NCBI GenBank assembly: GCA_029582155.1
Contig: CM055909.1
Span: forward strand, 47,184,412-47,248,411
Reading direction: 5' to 3'
Origin: Panopea generosa
Taxonomy: Eukaryota; Mollusca; Bivalvia; Adapedonta; Hiatellidae
DNA length: 64,000 nt
A model generated the notes under the pieces. That model saw only the letters and a list, made by a program, of their open reading frames with translations. It had not been told where the DNA came from and ran no database searches. Shown in pieces: positions 49,067 through 61,044 of the stretch. Numbering within the stretch: the first letter of the stretch is position 1; each line of letters opens with the position of its first letter. The translations under genes and the position numbers were made by a program.

Positions 49067-49079
49067 TCTTAATACATCT

Positions 49080-50035
49080 GAGAAAACGGACAAGGGTTAC
49101 TGGTCACACCAGGATTTATGTAAAATGTAAATGTTATAAACATATGTATACGTATATTGTATATAAACTACTGACAATTCTTGCTGTGTTGGACACCTTC
49201 TGATTATAACTTGCAATTAATGTGTAGTATGTGTGTGTGTGGAGGGGGTTATCATGCTTAAATTTTGGATATATTATTTTTATTTTGAAGCTTTATTATC
49301 TTTTTTAATCATACAATAGACTAACCCCTTACTGATCTACGCCCTACTGGTCATTCTTAGATCCGTGCATGGTACACATTTCTAACTGATATCAAGTAAA
49401 AACTGAGAACAAACGACAAAATTGTTCAGCAGTATTACAAGTTAAATATATCTCTTAAAATTATACACACTCGTTAATCTATTTTGCCAATAAATTGTAA
49501 ATTTCAAAATGTTTAAACTTCTACTTACTATGTTTAACCGCGGTAACCACATAACTACTAAACGATTACACACATCCGTTTTGATTATAATTACACAACT
49601 TGTTAGTTTTTAAAATCTGAGAAACTTTTTTCAACGCCAACTTTAATTTCCTCATAAACACACAGAGACGATGTACTTTTATCAATACCATCTGTTTTAA
49701 CAATTAAGATTGGTTAATGTTTCCTTGAGAGCTATGGTTGAAAATACACTATGTCAATATCAAGGATATCATTCAATCCAGCGGATTGTCATACTGTGGT
49801 ATCACGCAGGATCTTTACATACACCAGGGGTCGTAGGTTCGACACACTCTCCAACTCATTATCAGTATAAATGTGATATCAAAATTAATACCCTATTACT
49901 CGATAGCCTGTATTTAAAAGAAACTCCATATAGTATTTATTTGTGCCAAGTTTTTATTAAACCTATTTATTTAACATTGACTGTGAAAGAAGTTCTTACA
50001 ACTTAAACAAATAACGCTTGAAGTCTTCCTGGGTA
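49080..50035. other. Spacer with a possible worn SINE head
   Basis: At about 49825-49850 GGGGTCGTAGGTTCGACAC looks like a box B, without a good box A. The 98-codon frame 49710-50006 covers it and shows no domain. Confidence 0.4.
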
Positions 50036-50165
50036 AATCTAGTACTAATCACATGTGGGCAAAGTGGCTTGCTCAAAGACACTACACATAGCTGTGGCGG
50101 AGGATTGAACCAAAGACTCTCCAATCATGGGTCCAATGTTTTACAACTGAACCACACGCTCCTTG
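50036..50165 (-). mobile_element. tRNA-derived SINE, family C
   Basis: On the minus strand: GCGTGTGGTTCAGTTGTAAA (box A), then CTTTGGTTCAATCCTCCGCC (box B), then GTCTTTGAGCAAGCCACTTT followed by GCCC. A CTTTGAGCAAG...CACTTTGCCC block is common after tRNA heads in animal SINEs. The 3' end is not defined. Confidence 0.75.
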
Positions 50166-50439
50166 GCTCTATCCTTTTTTTAATCTCCGAATATTAAACT
50201 TAACAAGGGCATCGTTTATCTAGGCGGTAACAGTAGCGTCAACAAATAAATGGCGCTCACCAACCCCACCATACACATCGCCTCGGTTTTACAAACAAAT
50301 GAATTACAATTAATGGATAAAACAACCAGATAAGAAGTTCACCTAAGGACATAATAGCACAAAAAAAATATATACATACATACATTCATACAGCAGCATA
50401 GGTCACCGAGATGGAATGGTTACTAACAAAACCAACAAC

Positions 50440-51085
50440 GGGGAGCTAAAATACGGCGGGATACTAATGCTCGCTTTCATCCAAACCTGTCACTTAGTCA
50501 TCCAACTTCTTATAAACAAACCAGGTAACGGCTAGCTTGAAAATGGCGGTACGTCCATCTAATCTACTACCTAGTCATTGAACTCCCAGCACCTGATAGC
50601 TAAAATACGGCGGTGTGGTGTTGCACGCTTTCGCTTTAAACTATCACCTTGTCATCCAACTTCTTATAAAACGGCGGTATACCCATGCTAGCTTTCATGC
50701 AAACTACCACCTTGTCATCCGATTTCTTATTAACAAACCTGTTACCAGCTTGCTAAAATACGGCGCTGTGCCCATGCTAACTTTCACGCAAACAACCACC
50801 TTGTCATTCAACGTCTTATAAACAAACCCGGTACCAGCTAGCTAAAATACGGCGGGGTACCAATGGTACCTAGTCATCGAACTTCATGTAAAACGGCGGT
50901 GTACCCATGCTAGCTTTCACGCAAACTACCGCCTTGTCATTCAACTTCTTATTAACGAACCTGGTACCAGCTAGCTAAAATACGGCGTTGTACCCATGCT
51001 ACCTGGTCATCCAACTCCATATAAAACGGCGGTGACCTCATGCTAGTTTTAACTCAAACTACCACCTTGTCATTAACGTCTTATA
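50440..51085. repeat. ~90-bp tandem repeat with internal deletions
   Basis: Modules of GGCGGTGTACCCATGCTAGC, TTTCACGCAAACTACCACC, TTGTCATCCAACTTCTTATA and CAAACCTGGTACCAGCTAGC then TAAAATAC recur six to eight times. Several copies lack one or two modules, so the period is irregular. The 68-codon frame at 50615-50821 is a repeat translation. Confidence 0.9.
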
Positions 51086-51089
51086 AACA

Positions 51090-52598
51090 AAAGAATACGC
51101 TGATACATCAAACTGTTATCAACAAGGAAACATTACAAAATAATGAAACTCCATAAAATACAGCTGATCTGTTCTGTATATTAAGGAAAAATCTACTCAT
51201 TCTTATCTTGATTATATTTACACTGCCGCCATAGTATTTCTCTTTCTACCTGTTTGTATGGGATTTTTTGCAGGATTTTACGAGCTATGAATGACTGATT
51301 GAAGATAGAAAATGATATATTGACTATTAAGCCATTTAAAATGTAACACTGAATTTCATATTGTTTCCAAATTCAATACAATGTATATGGATACTAGACA
51401 GCCTTTTGGATAAAAAACAATATTAATCTTAATGCTAATTGATTCAATTAACAAAATAATTGGTTAGCGTTGATTCTAATGACTATGGTGATGGCACCTG
51501 TTCTGAAGAGCGATCTAAATATGCTTTAAAATGATATGTATAAAATCTTTAAACTTTGACCGGATACTCTCAAGGAAAGATTCAGTATATTTATTTACTT
51601 TTTCAAGATATGTATACATACAGGTAAAAAATTATATTTCCAGAATTGTGTTTGGCCAATTCTATTGAGTTTGACCATATATGTAATAAACTTTAGGCTT
51701 GGTTATATTGAATCAACGAAAATTACTAATACACTTGTATATTCAACTATTCAATTTATGTACATGTAAGATGCCCAGAGCCGTTAATGGAAAACACATT
51801 ATTTACTGTGACCTAGCTTACTTTTACTTGATTCAAATACAATGTTTATTCAAAGTAAAATATGAGAAATTTAATAACTTACATTGATCCATGTTTACTG
51901 ATGTAATTTATAAATCCATGTTGTTCACCCAACCACAAATACTGCACTAAGTAAAACGCGTCCTGCAGTCGGTGCTGTCATATAAACCCATGCTATGTGC
52001 ATAGGTGCTGTATTCCATACTGTTACTGCTTCAATAAAAAACTGGCGTACACGATGTTGAACAAACACAATACAATAGTCAACTTTTTAGTATAAGAGTA
52101 TAGCCGAAACGATACAGACAGGCAACCTGCAGCTACAAAAACACTGACCCAATTAAAACAAGAATGACTTTACATACTAAACTATCAGCATAGCATTTTA
52201 CAAGGATATATATACTGCAGTGCAAATTAATTAGTTTTAATGCTTTTATCGGGGTGTGTGTTTGTTAAATGGCTTAGTTGTACATTCAGTGGGTTACTTA
52301 GTTTATTTTAATGTAAGCGTGCGTGCATATCTATGAAATGTACAATAGCTAGCTGGTTATGTGTTTATTTAAAAGAACTATGTTTGGAAAACTTGATAAC
52401 GAGTTTCTATTTACATGCTTAGCTCCGCCCCCATATGTCATTGCTAATTAAGTGTATTGTTATATATTTATAGAAAAGATGTAATTATCTTTTATAACAC
52501 TCGATCCATTTACAGTAACGGCAACATGAGGTTGTATAATACAGTTGTTAATATGACTTCAGTAAAATTAAAGGAAAAAGAAAATGCTTATCTTTGTA
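51090..52598. other. Noncoding interval, nothing recognised
   Basis: No domain-bearing frame or clear repeat was found. Confidence 0.5.
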
Positions 52599-52601
52599 AT
52601 G

Positions 52602-52638
52602 TCACATACGCACACGCACGCACTCACACACTCATAGG

Positions 52639-52680
<42 letters not shown>

Positions 52681-52766
52681 AACGCACACACACACATGAA
52701 CGCACACACGCACGTACGCACACACACACACGCACGCACGCATGCACGCACACACACACACACACA
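52602..52766. repeat. Compound CA / CGCA microsatellite
   Basis: CA runs are interrupted by CGCA, GCGC and CATGAACG units, the last occurring twice. Frames on both strands through it (to 52681 plus, 52568-52828 minus) are simple-sequence translations. Confidence 0.98.
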
Positions 52767-52769
52767 ACA

Positions 52770-54390
52770 ACAACAAAAACAACATCAACAAATATTATAA
52801 TATGCATTGTCAACAACAAATAATACAATTGTCATAAATTCAATAAAGATTCATTTGTTATATATATATATGATGTGGTTGGTTTTGCTCTATATTTACC
52901 TTCAAATGATTACACTATCTATTTGTGTTAATTCTAATTTAGTATTCCCTGATTGCTTTCCTTAAACTCGAAAACGAAAATGAATAAGTAAACTATTTTT
53001 ATTTTATATGTGTTGACAATCTTTGTGTTTTCAAATCAGCCGACCAAGTAAGCGTCGGTAATTGGACCAGTTCATTTTATTAGACCGTACCGGAAGTTGG
53101 GTAAATGTGCTATAATACACACATATAAGTAGTAATTTATATCATTAGGTAGTGTTGTTTTAAAATATCGGTGAGAGACAAACAGCTATACAATAACGTT
53201 AGACGCTTGTACCTAATATAAACGTATTCGTTGGAGGTTCAATTCAAAATACGGTGTCAGTAAATAATTGTATACAAATATATCAAACGATATCAAGTTT
53301 TAACGGTTATAAACAGTGGAGAGTATTTTAATGACAATTTGTTTTATAATTTTAAACGAAATATCATGTTGTGTAGTTTCGAATAAAATGACTCTGGAAA
53401 GGGTTTCAATGGGAAATTATTATTGTAAATTGGAAAGGGAATAGCACTGATACAAGTTGTTTTAAAGGACTATTTGCTTTACAAAATTAATTAATAGTCA
53501 AGATGCTATTATTCTAAAAAGAATGTAGATACATTTTTGTGACAAAAGTTCACCCGTTGCCCTTTGATATAGTTGTGTTCAGCTATTTACCACTGACTCC
53601 ATGTTTAGAACTGTGTACATGTTGGTACTATCTTTAAATATTGTAATATTGTAGCATGGCTATATGTACATATATATATAATAGAGAAAACAATACGCAT
53701 CATTTGGAATGGCATAGGGAAGCAGTAAACAAAACCTCGTTATCTAGTTTCTAAAACGATTTGTTTGGTAGTTTGTTTGGGATTTTATCTTTTTTTAAAG
53801 TATTTCAGTTATTTACACCTCAACTTTCATGAGTTGTATAAAATTATATACTTGCAAAGTGGTTTATTCAAGCATACAATTCATTCAAGCACATAACTAT
53901 TATAAAACACACTTCCAGAGATTATGGTTTGTGGAAGGTTGTGATATTTTATGGAAATGGTATAGATAAATCGAAAATGTCGACAAGATAATCAACTTAA
54001 AGATGGCGTGAGAACGGGGAATGCTTTATGTAGCCATTTAATCTAGTTGAAAAACATGGAAGTTATTATCCGCTTAACCTTATCTGTTCATAAGTCACTC
54101 TATGGTGCTTACTTCATAAAAGCGACACACGACGCCTCTGTATCCGTGCACATTCAAAATCATGCAGCCATTAAATTTGCATGTCCGTTAACGCAAGCAT
54201 CATATTCATATCGACCGTAAAACAATCTGCCCTATGTCTCTTTGGTATCATTTTGGTCACATTTGGCTATATCCGTCTCGTCTGTTTCCATTATCGTATT
54301 ATCGGATGTCAAACAATTGGGAAAAAAACACCGTCTAACAAAGTATTAGACAGCAAATCATTGACGAATACACACGCGAGACGATAACGT
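52770..54390. other. Noncoding interval, nothing recognised
   Basis: The segment 54110-54390 is less AT-rich than the flank and has a 68-codon frame (54181-54387) with a hydrophobic middle, but no start, splice or domain evidence lets me call it. Confidence 0.4.
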
Positions 54391-54394
54391 GTTA

Positions 54395-54545
54395 GCAGTT
54401 CGCGCAAGTGGTTGCGGGTTAGATCCAAGACTCGTCCCGATATACTCTCCAAATTAACCCCTAGTACTCGTTCTACCCGGGAAACGGACTCGAGGACATT
54501 TAATATAAGCGTTGAGCTTTCTGCGCAATCGTGCTTATCATAAAT
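54395..54545 (+). mobile_element. tRNA-derived SINE, family D (partial)
   Basis: GTTGCGGGTTAGATCCAAGA is a box-B-like string. Downstream TACTCGTTCTACCCGGGAAA, CGGACTCGAGGA and AGCTTTCTGCGCAATCG form a body and 3' end of a kind I associate with molluscan SINEs. Box A is poor. Family assignment is from memory and unverified. Confidence 0.6.
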
Positions 54546-54549
54546 TAGT

Positions 54550-55140
54550 ATAAACTAGCATTTTGAAATGAATATATGCGGGTGAAAAAAGGTTAGGAAC
54601 ATGCTATTTAGGGTATGCATTGACATCAGAAAGCGGTGATATGTTAATTGATACTGAGAAAGCATAATTATGTCTTACTGTACTGTAGAACGGATCTATT
54701 TGCATTTGTGGTGAATACAACATCGTCCAGAGGCATATAATGTATATAGTTATATTTAAACGTATTTTAAAATTTGTTTAATAAAAATCATAGGCACAAA
54801 GCTTTTTTGAGCCTCACACCATTGAAGGTCAGGGTATTCATAGCAGTAGATAAAAATGATTGTTGTTTTGTAAAAAAAAGAGGTCTTCCATATCAATATC
54901 TATGTGTCTGTGGATGCTGTCATATATGTCAATAAGAGGACTGTCAGACGGGGATACTTGCACACTTGACGATGGAGCAAATATGCATGTACCCATTTAT
55001 CATTACCAGGTTATTTTTGCAATAGAACATATGTATTTAACTTTCTGGAGTGGGTATATCTATTCCTGTCAATTTGTATATTTATTATTATCTCTATTGT
55101 TTAGACCTTATTCCTTTCATACAAGCATGATATAACCAAT
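54550..55140. other. Spacer, nothing recognised
   Basis: The 91-codon frame 54860-55135 has no domain and no splice support. Confidence 0.45.
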
Positions 55141-55152
55141 GTTGTGTTCAAT

Positions 55153-55468
55153 TCGTCGTCGGATACCAACGCGTAATCCATTCCGATACTCTCCATTTAT
55201 CACCCGTGGGATACTACACCAACTTTGCGTCATTTCTACCAAGCCACGATGCAACCATATGATTAGTTCATTCACGATTTCATGAAGGGAACGTTATCCA
55301 ATCGCAACGTTAGTTTTATGCATACGCCATTTTGATAAGACGTTGTTAACATTTAATTTAGCTGTATTTTGTTCTGTTCTGTTCAAATAAAACAACGCAG
55401 TGAAAGCGTAATTTCCCACGGGTGATGGACGGAGAGTTTCGGAATTGACACCCGTGGGTATCCGACGA
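55153..55468. mobile_element. MITE with ~55-bp terminal inverted repeats, Mutator-like
   Basis: The left end TCGTCGGATACC (from 55156) through ATCACCCGTGGGA is matched in reverse complement by the right end (TCCCACGGGTGATGG through GGTATCCGACGA, ending 55468) over about 55 bp at roughly 80%. TGTGTTCAAT stands directly outside both ends (55143-55152 and 55469-55478), a 10-bp direct repeat. Long inverted termini plus 9-10-bp target duplications are the hallmark of Mutator-like elements. At about 316 bp it cannot encode a transposase, so it would be non-autonomous. Confidence 0.85.
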
Positions 55469-55479
55469 TGTGTTCAATC

Positions 55480-57280
55480 GTGTTAACTAAAAATATCCAT
55501 ATACGAGTATTCTTTTATCATTTAAGATGAACACACACGTGGAAAAACAAATACAAAAACAATATAAGTAAATAATATGGTAAGTAAGCCTGCTTTAAAA
55601 TGACATGAGTAAATACCATAACATAACATAGTATGTAAATATGCAATTTAAAAAGACACACCCAGCCCAATTGACATATAAGTCGTCATATATACAAATA
55701 TACCTCAATGTAATTTCACATGTAAATAAATCCTATCTTATAAGTAAGTTAATATCATTAATATTATAAATCCAAGGCTATTATATAATTTGATATTAAT
55801 TCAAAAACTCGTTTGAATGTCACTGGTTATACATGGTACTACTGCTTCTGAGGTTATCATTGACAATATATTTTGCTATGTTTTTAACAAGATGCTTCAA
55901 CTTGTCGACATTGTTCATATTCTCTATTTCTATATTTAAGCAATTATTTATACTTGTGTAAACTTGGCAGAACTCATAAAAATGTTCCAATGATCTCATA
56001 ATTATGTACAACGAAATATGACCATTTCAAGCATTTTCAAAAAATAATAAAGCCCAGTATATTTACACAGCCACTACTCTAGTTTCATGGACACAATAAT
56101 CTTGCTTCCGTCACTAAGGGAAAGTAATTGGTAGAAACCTTTAAGACAGTTTAATGTATCGCTAATATTTTATTAAGTTGAATAAATGCCACTATAGATA
56201 CTATTACACGAATACTCTGCCAATATAATCTCACATATAACACGATATATATTTTTGACGAGCATTTCGAATGAAAAATAGTAATTTTTTTTATAATTAT
56301 GTGGATTTGAGAAAAAATATATTTCTCTCTGATGACGTTTAAATCAAAATAACACTTATACTAAATGAAATATTAAAGTACAGAACTAGGCATGAAGTAA
56401 TACCATAACAATAAAGATCCTGAAGCACTTAAAGATGAAGTTGTCCAAGTGGCATAGTTTCACAAACACAAGTAGTTCAATTATTTATGATTTTATTCTT
56501 GTCAATATAATTTCCTCATAGCAAGATATAATATAATTATAGTTTAAGTTCTTAACAACCGGTAAGATATACGCCGGTCAATGATTAGTTGGTATGATAA
56601 GATGGTATTTGATTTGAATCGACTGGACGATATTAAAAGTGTCTTTACATTTAATTTCATCACATTATCTTTTTTTATGTTACCTTTGACTTCAAAATAA
56701 AACTATACATTTACAATTGAATTACTTTAATTTATGATGACATTTGATACATCTAAACATAATGTTTAAAACCATATATGAAATTTCAAACTACTACTTA
56801 TTTCCACACCACATGGTGTTTTATATCCCATGAATGTATTCGATATTTCATATCAGCAACTAAAGATAAATTACTGTTGTACACAATGCAAACGCAAGAA
56901 AATAAGCAATGAAATTAAGATATTATTAACTTTTAAATAGTATTCATAATTATGATTTTCAAATAAGACTTCATGTTATACATCTTTCATATGATTCCCA
57001 TATGCTTATATAAATCATGTAACCTTCTCATTTGTCAATCATATGAAACTAGGCTGGTTTTCCAGATATGTTTACCATGAGTATTATATAATACATATGA
57101 CAGAAGGATCATATGTAGCTCATTTTTCTCATAGTTTGCTTAGAGTTAACGATATAAACCAAACATTTCTTCTCTTCTAATCAATTCAATGTACTGTATA
57201 AACACTACATCTTCTTATCGGCTAATTTTGATATGATAATTAAGCTATTCTTCTCTTCATTTCAGTTCAATGTTCAGGGC
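55480..57280. other. AT-rich interval, nothing recognised
   Basis: No gene or clear repeat was recognised. The last ~100 bp show worn units of the following array. Confidence 0.5.
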
Positions 57281-57284
57281 GATG

Positions 57285-58125
57285 TAATGATAGAGTACTA
57301 TTTCTCGTCTTATCAGTTCAGTGTGATGTGATGATTAAGCACTATTTCTCGTCTTATCATTTCAGTGTGATGTGATGATTAAGCACTGTTTCTAAACATA
57401 TCAGTTCGGTGTTATGTGATGATTAAGCACTATTTCTCGTCTTATCAGTTCAGTGTGATGTGATGATTAGGCACTGTTTCTGAATATATCAGATCGGTGT
57501 TATGTGATGATTAAGAACTATTTCTCGTCTTATCAGTTCAGTGTGATGTGATGATTAAGCAGTATTTCTCGTCTTATCGGTTCATAGTGATGTGATGAAT
57601 AAGCACTATTTCTCGTCTTTTCAGTTCAGTGTGATGTGATGAGAAAGCACTATTTCTCGTCTTATCATTTCAGTAATATGTGATGATTAAGCACTATTTC
57701 TCGTCTTATCAGTTCAGTGTGATGTGATTAGTAAGCACTATTTCTCGTCTTATCAGCTCAGTGTGATGTGATGATTAAGCACTGTTTCTCGTCGTATTAG
57801 TTCAGTGTGCTGTGATGAGTAAGCACTATTTCTCGTCTTATCAGTTCAATGTGATGTGATGACTAAGCACTATTTCTCGTCTTATCAGTTCAGTGTGATG
57901 TGATGAGTAAGCACTATTTTTCGTCTTATCAGTTCAGTGTGATGTGATGTTTAAGCACTGTTTCTCATCATATCAGTTCAGAGTGATGTGATGATTAAGC
58001 ACACTTTTTATGTCTTTTCAGTTCAGTGTCATGTGATGATTAAGTACTATTTCTCAACATATCATTTCAGTGTTATGTGATTATTAAACACTATTTCTCA
58101 ACATATCATTTCAGTGTTATGTTAT
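57285..58125. repeat. 44-bp minisatellite, about 19 copies
   Basis: Unit TGATTAAGCACTATTTCTCG, TCTTATCAGTTCAGTGTGAT, GTGA. Variants replace CTCGTCTTATC with CTAAACATATC, CTGAATATATC or CTCAACATATC, the last near the 3' edge. Units stay close to 44 bp throughout. No open frame survives. Confidence 0.96.
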
Positions 58126-58373
58126 GTTATGTTATTGATAAGTTGTTATAAAATTGTTTGATGATATATGCGTATTGATAAGAGTTATACCCCTTTAATA
58201 TAAAAATGAGCAAACTATACTATTTGTAAATGTACATTATGTACATACTTAATAGTAAAAATTAATCATTTAATAGCCAATACATTTATTTGCTTTTCAG
58301 TATTTGATTTACAACAACCATATTATTTATATGTATTTCTATAGACAGGCTCTCACCAGATATGTTCACACCA

Positions 58374-58556
58374 GGGGTGGTATTCTTCAACCATTCTTGA
58401 AAATATTGTCATACTTAAGCTTGAGAATATAAAGTTCAATCTTACCCATTAGTTCACCGCGACCAATAGAATAATTGTCTGAGTATATTTACATATGTAT
58501 TAGGTGTTCCTATCTGCTTGAAAATGTTCTTAAGAATTATTGTTGAATACCACCCC
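58374..58556. mobile_element. MITE-like element with GGGGTGGTATTC termini
   Basis: GGGGTGGTATTC at 58374 and GAATACCACCCC ending at 58556 are perfect inverted 12-mers. Weaker pairing continues inward (CAACCATTCTTGAAAAT against TTTTCAAG / TTCTTAAGAATTATTGTTG). Length is 183 bp, noncoding. No convincing target duplication. Confidence 0.8.
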
Positions 58557-58559
58557 AAA

Positions 58560-59495
58560 TATGTCCATTTTATATTCTATTGACATGATTTCTTTTGAAT
58601 ATTTAAGTCAGAAAATCAATCTTCGTCGGCTCTTTCTCTGTAACTTCGTAGTATCTAATAAAAGTAAATGATGATTATAATGTAGTATTACAGTTGTGCA
58701 AAGCTTTGAACGAATTGTGTCCTGATCGAAAAGTCATTTTTTCTTATTTTTAAAACAACATATATACGCTATGGCCAAAAGGTAGCCTTATCAGATGTCT
58801 TGAATAATGTAGTTAGCATAACTTTAACAGTAACTTAATGCTAGATTGCAACGAATGCTATATCTATGGTTATTATATGTAAATATGAGTGACACGTCTC
58901 TCGATCATGTCTAATAGCACAGTCACTAGGGATATAGGAAAACAGTGATAACCGTGAAACTCATAAATCTTATAATACTTGAGGAGTTTTATAGTCATAC
59001 AAGTAAGTAGGTTTATGTCCAACAGCATCATAGCATTCGAATTACACAGCCTTGATAACCGTACATATACAAACAAATATCTGTTTATAAAAACGACGCT
59101 ACTGATACAAATACAGAGAAAGTGAGGTGAGACCTATGGTTACTTTTAACTTACATTTGCGAAACAAGGTCCTATCTTCTACGGGGTAAAACAAATACTA
59201 GACACATACAGATAAAACGTAAGACTAAAGCATGTCCTCAGCGGGGGTCTGACAAATGAACATTCGAGCATGCTCTATGGCTAGATTACGCGCTTCATAC
59301 AGAACCGAGATGACATGAAACTATCATTTTTGCTCTTTAAATGTACTGAAAAAGTTAACACAATATATATGTCAATACTAATGATATTAATCTCAACAAA
59401 TGGTTCAATTAAGTCGTGCTGAATTGTTTATATGTTATTCAATTGGAAATTGTGAACAATATCTATCGACATCGTCTTGAGTAGAACAAGTTCTA
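58560..59495. other. Noncoding interval, nothing recognised
   Basis: The 67-codon minus frame 58873-59076 has no domain. Confidence 0.5.
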
Positions 59496-59498
59496 AGT

Positions 59499-59746
59499 CA
59501 AGGCCCCAGTTTAACTAAACATCTCGACTTGAGATTTTCCTCAACTAAAACTTTTGAATTGTTATAAAATTCATTTACAATGATCATTTTACATGCTATC
59601 AATTTCTTATTGGTTAATATTTGTTCCAACTTCAAATCTGTGGTATCATTAAACACATAATGCATTTGAGTAATGATCAAAAGAAATTGAAAATGTTGAG
59701 TTGTGTAAAATCTCAGCTTCAGATGTTAAGTAAAACCAGGCCCTTG
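59499..59746. mobile_element. MITE-like element, ~47-bp inverted termini
   Basis: The left end CAAGGCCCCAGTTTAACTAA, ACATCTCGACTTGAGATTTT, CCTCAACT is mirrored by the right end, whose reverse complement reads CAAGGGCCTGGTTTTACTTA, ACATCTGAAGCTGAGATTTT, ACACAACT. Length is 248 bp, noncoding; the 60- and 64-codon frames on the two strands are artefacts of the arms. No target duplication longer than 2 bp was seen. Confidence 0.85.
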
Positions 59747-59749
59747 TAT

Positions 59750-60980
59750 ATTAAATACGTTGTTTATATAAAGACAACCAATATTCCTGGCGGTTGGTCA
59801 AATTTACATTCCTAAATCTCGGATTTGCTGTTGTAACATTAAGCCACACACCAAAAAACAAAACGTTGTCTATCCTAAGCTTATGGTATTGAGTAGCCAT
59901 GTAAATATGCATGTTTAAGATATAAAGTTTATCCTATAGTTATGTTTGGTTTTGGTGAATTTTATTATTATAGTAGTGTCGTTAATTAACTATTTCATTA
60001 TTGATATCTTTTTATATAACGTATATGGCAAAAGGTCAATACGTAAATTGTAAATTCCAGACGATGTGCAGATTCGGATAAGCTCTTTAAGCCTCACTAC
60101 ACTGTTACGTCCCTTTTTTTTGACAGTAATATGAATGAATCTTAAGCTCACTAGAAGTCTTATGTAATTTGGTTTGGTATATTTGCAAAATGGTCCTTAT
60201 GGGCTGCCATTTGTTGTTGTAGATGAGTAAAGCAATATCTGGCATAGTATATGCTACAATAAGACACCGCTGGTGTTAAAACATGACTTTTATTGGAGTT
60301 GAACAAATGGATGTATTTCTGAGCATTTGAGGACAATTTTTTTAAAAGAAATAATGAAGTCACTGATCTGTGTTTAAAAGAAAACTCAAGCTGACAAACG
60401 TTCAAGTTATTGTGCATTTTAATTCATTCCTGCTATTAAAAAAAATAAAATATTTAAAAAACAATTTAATGTGGAATTTCTCCCTTTTTTCGTGGACAAT
60501 CCTAGACCTTATTGCATACAGAACAAAGAACAAATAAAGTCTCATGTCTCACTACAGAGTTATTCTCCTTGTCGTAGACAGCAGGACAAGTATTAGCCTT
60601 AATACGTCTTTATTATAAAGTTTGGAGTGTAGTCAAAATGGTTCATTTCAGCTGAAGATAACTTGAACACAACATACAGCAATTGGGCATCACAGCTTCA
60701 GACATGGCTTTTATCGGATCTTATCAAACGGATTTAGTTTTATGCTGTCGGGAACTTCCTTATCAAATCAAATAATCAGGCGAATCTTCGCACTGTCTCT
60801 GAACAACTCTTAAAAATGTCAATTACCGAGCATGTTTATATGCCGATAAAGTTCTGCTGAATAACCATTACCTTAACCCTTTGTTCCATAAGCATTTTCT
60901 AAGACTCTTCCAAATTGAAAGCATTAATTCACCACGTATCAGCAATGGGTGAATTATGTTTATATTAACTGACAGAGTGA
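59750..60980. other. Noncoding interval, nothing recognised
   Basis: The 85-codon minus frame 60160-60417 has no domain. Confidence 0.5.
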
Positions 60981-60984
60981 TAAG

Positions 60985-61041
60985 CAGTGCAGGAAGTGTT
61001 CAGACTGCTCATTACGAGCAATCTGAACTCTTCCTGCACTG
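60985..61041. repeat. Near-perfect hairpin, 26-bp stem, 5-nt loop
   Basis: The left arm CAGTGCAGGAAGTGTTCAGA then CTGCTC (60985-61010) pairs with the right arm (61016-61041) at 24 of 26 positions around loop ATTAC. Pairing extends about three more bases outside with a G-T pair. Total about 57-63 nt, the size of a small-RNA precursor, although the loop is short for an animal miRNA. Confidence 0.85.
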
Positions 61042-61044
61042 TTT

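Noticed and set aside
54181-54387. Small membrane protein
   Set aside because: A 68-codon frame with a hydrophobic stretch only; no homology recognised, start context is poor and it abuts a SINE fragment.
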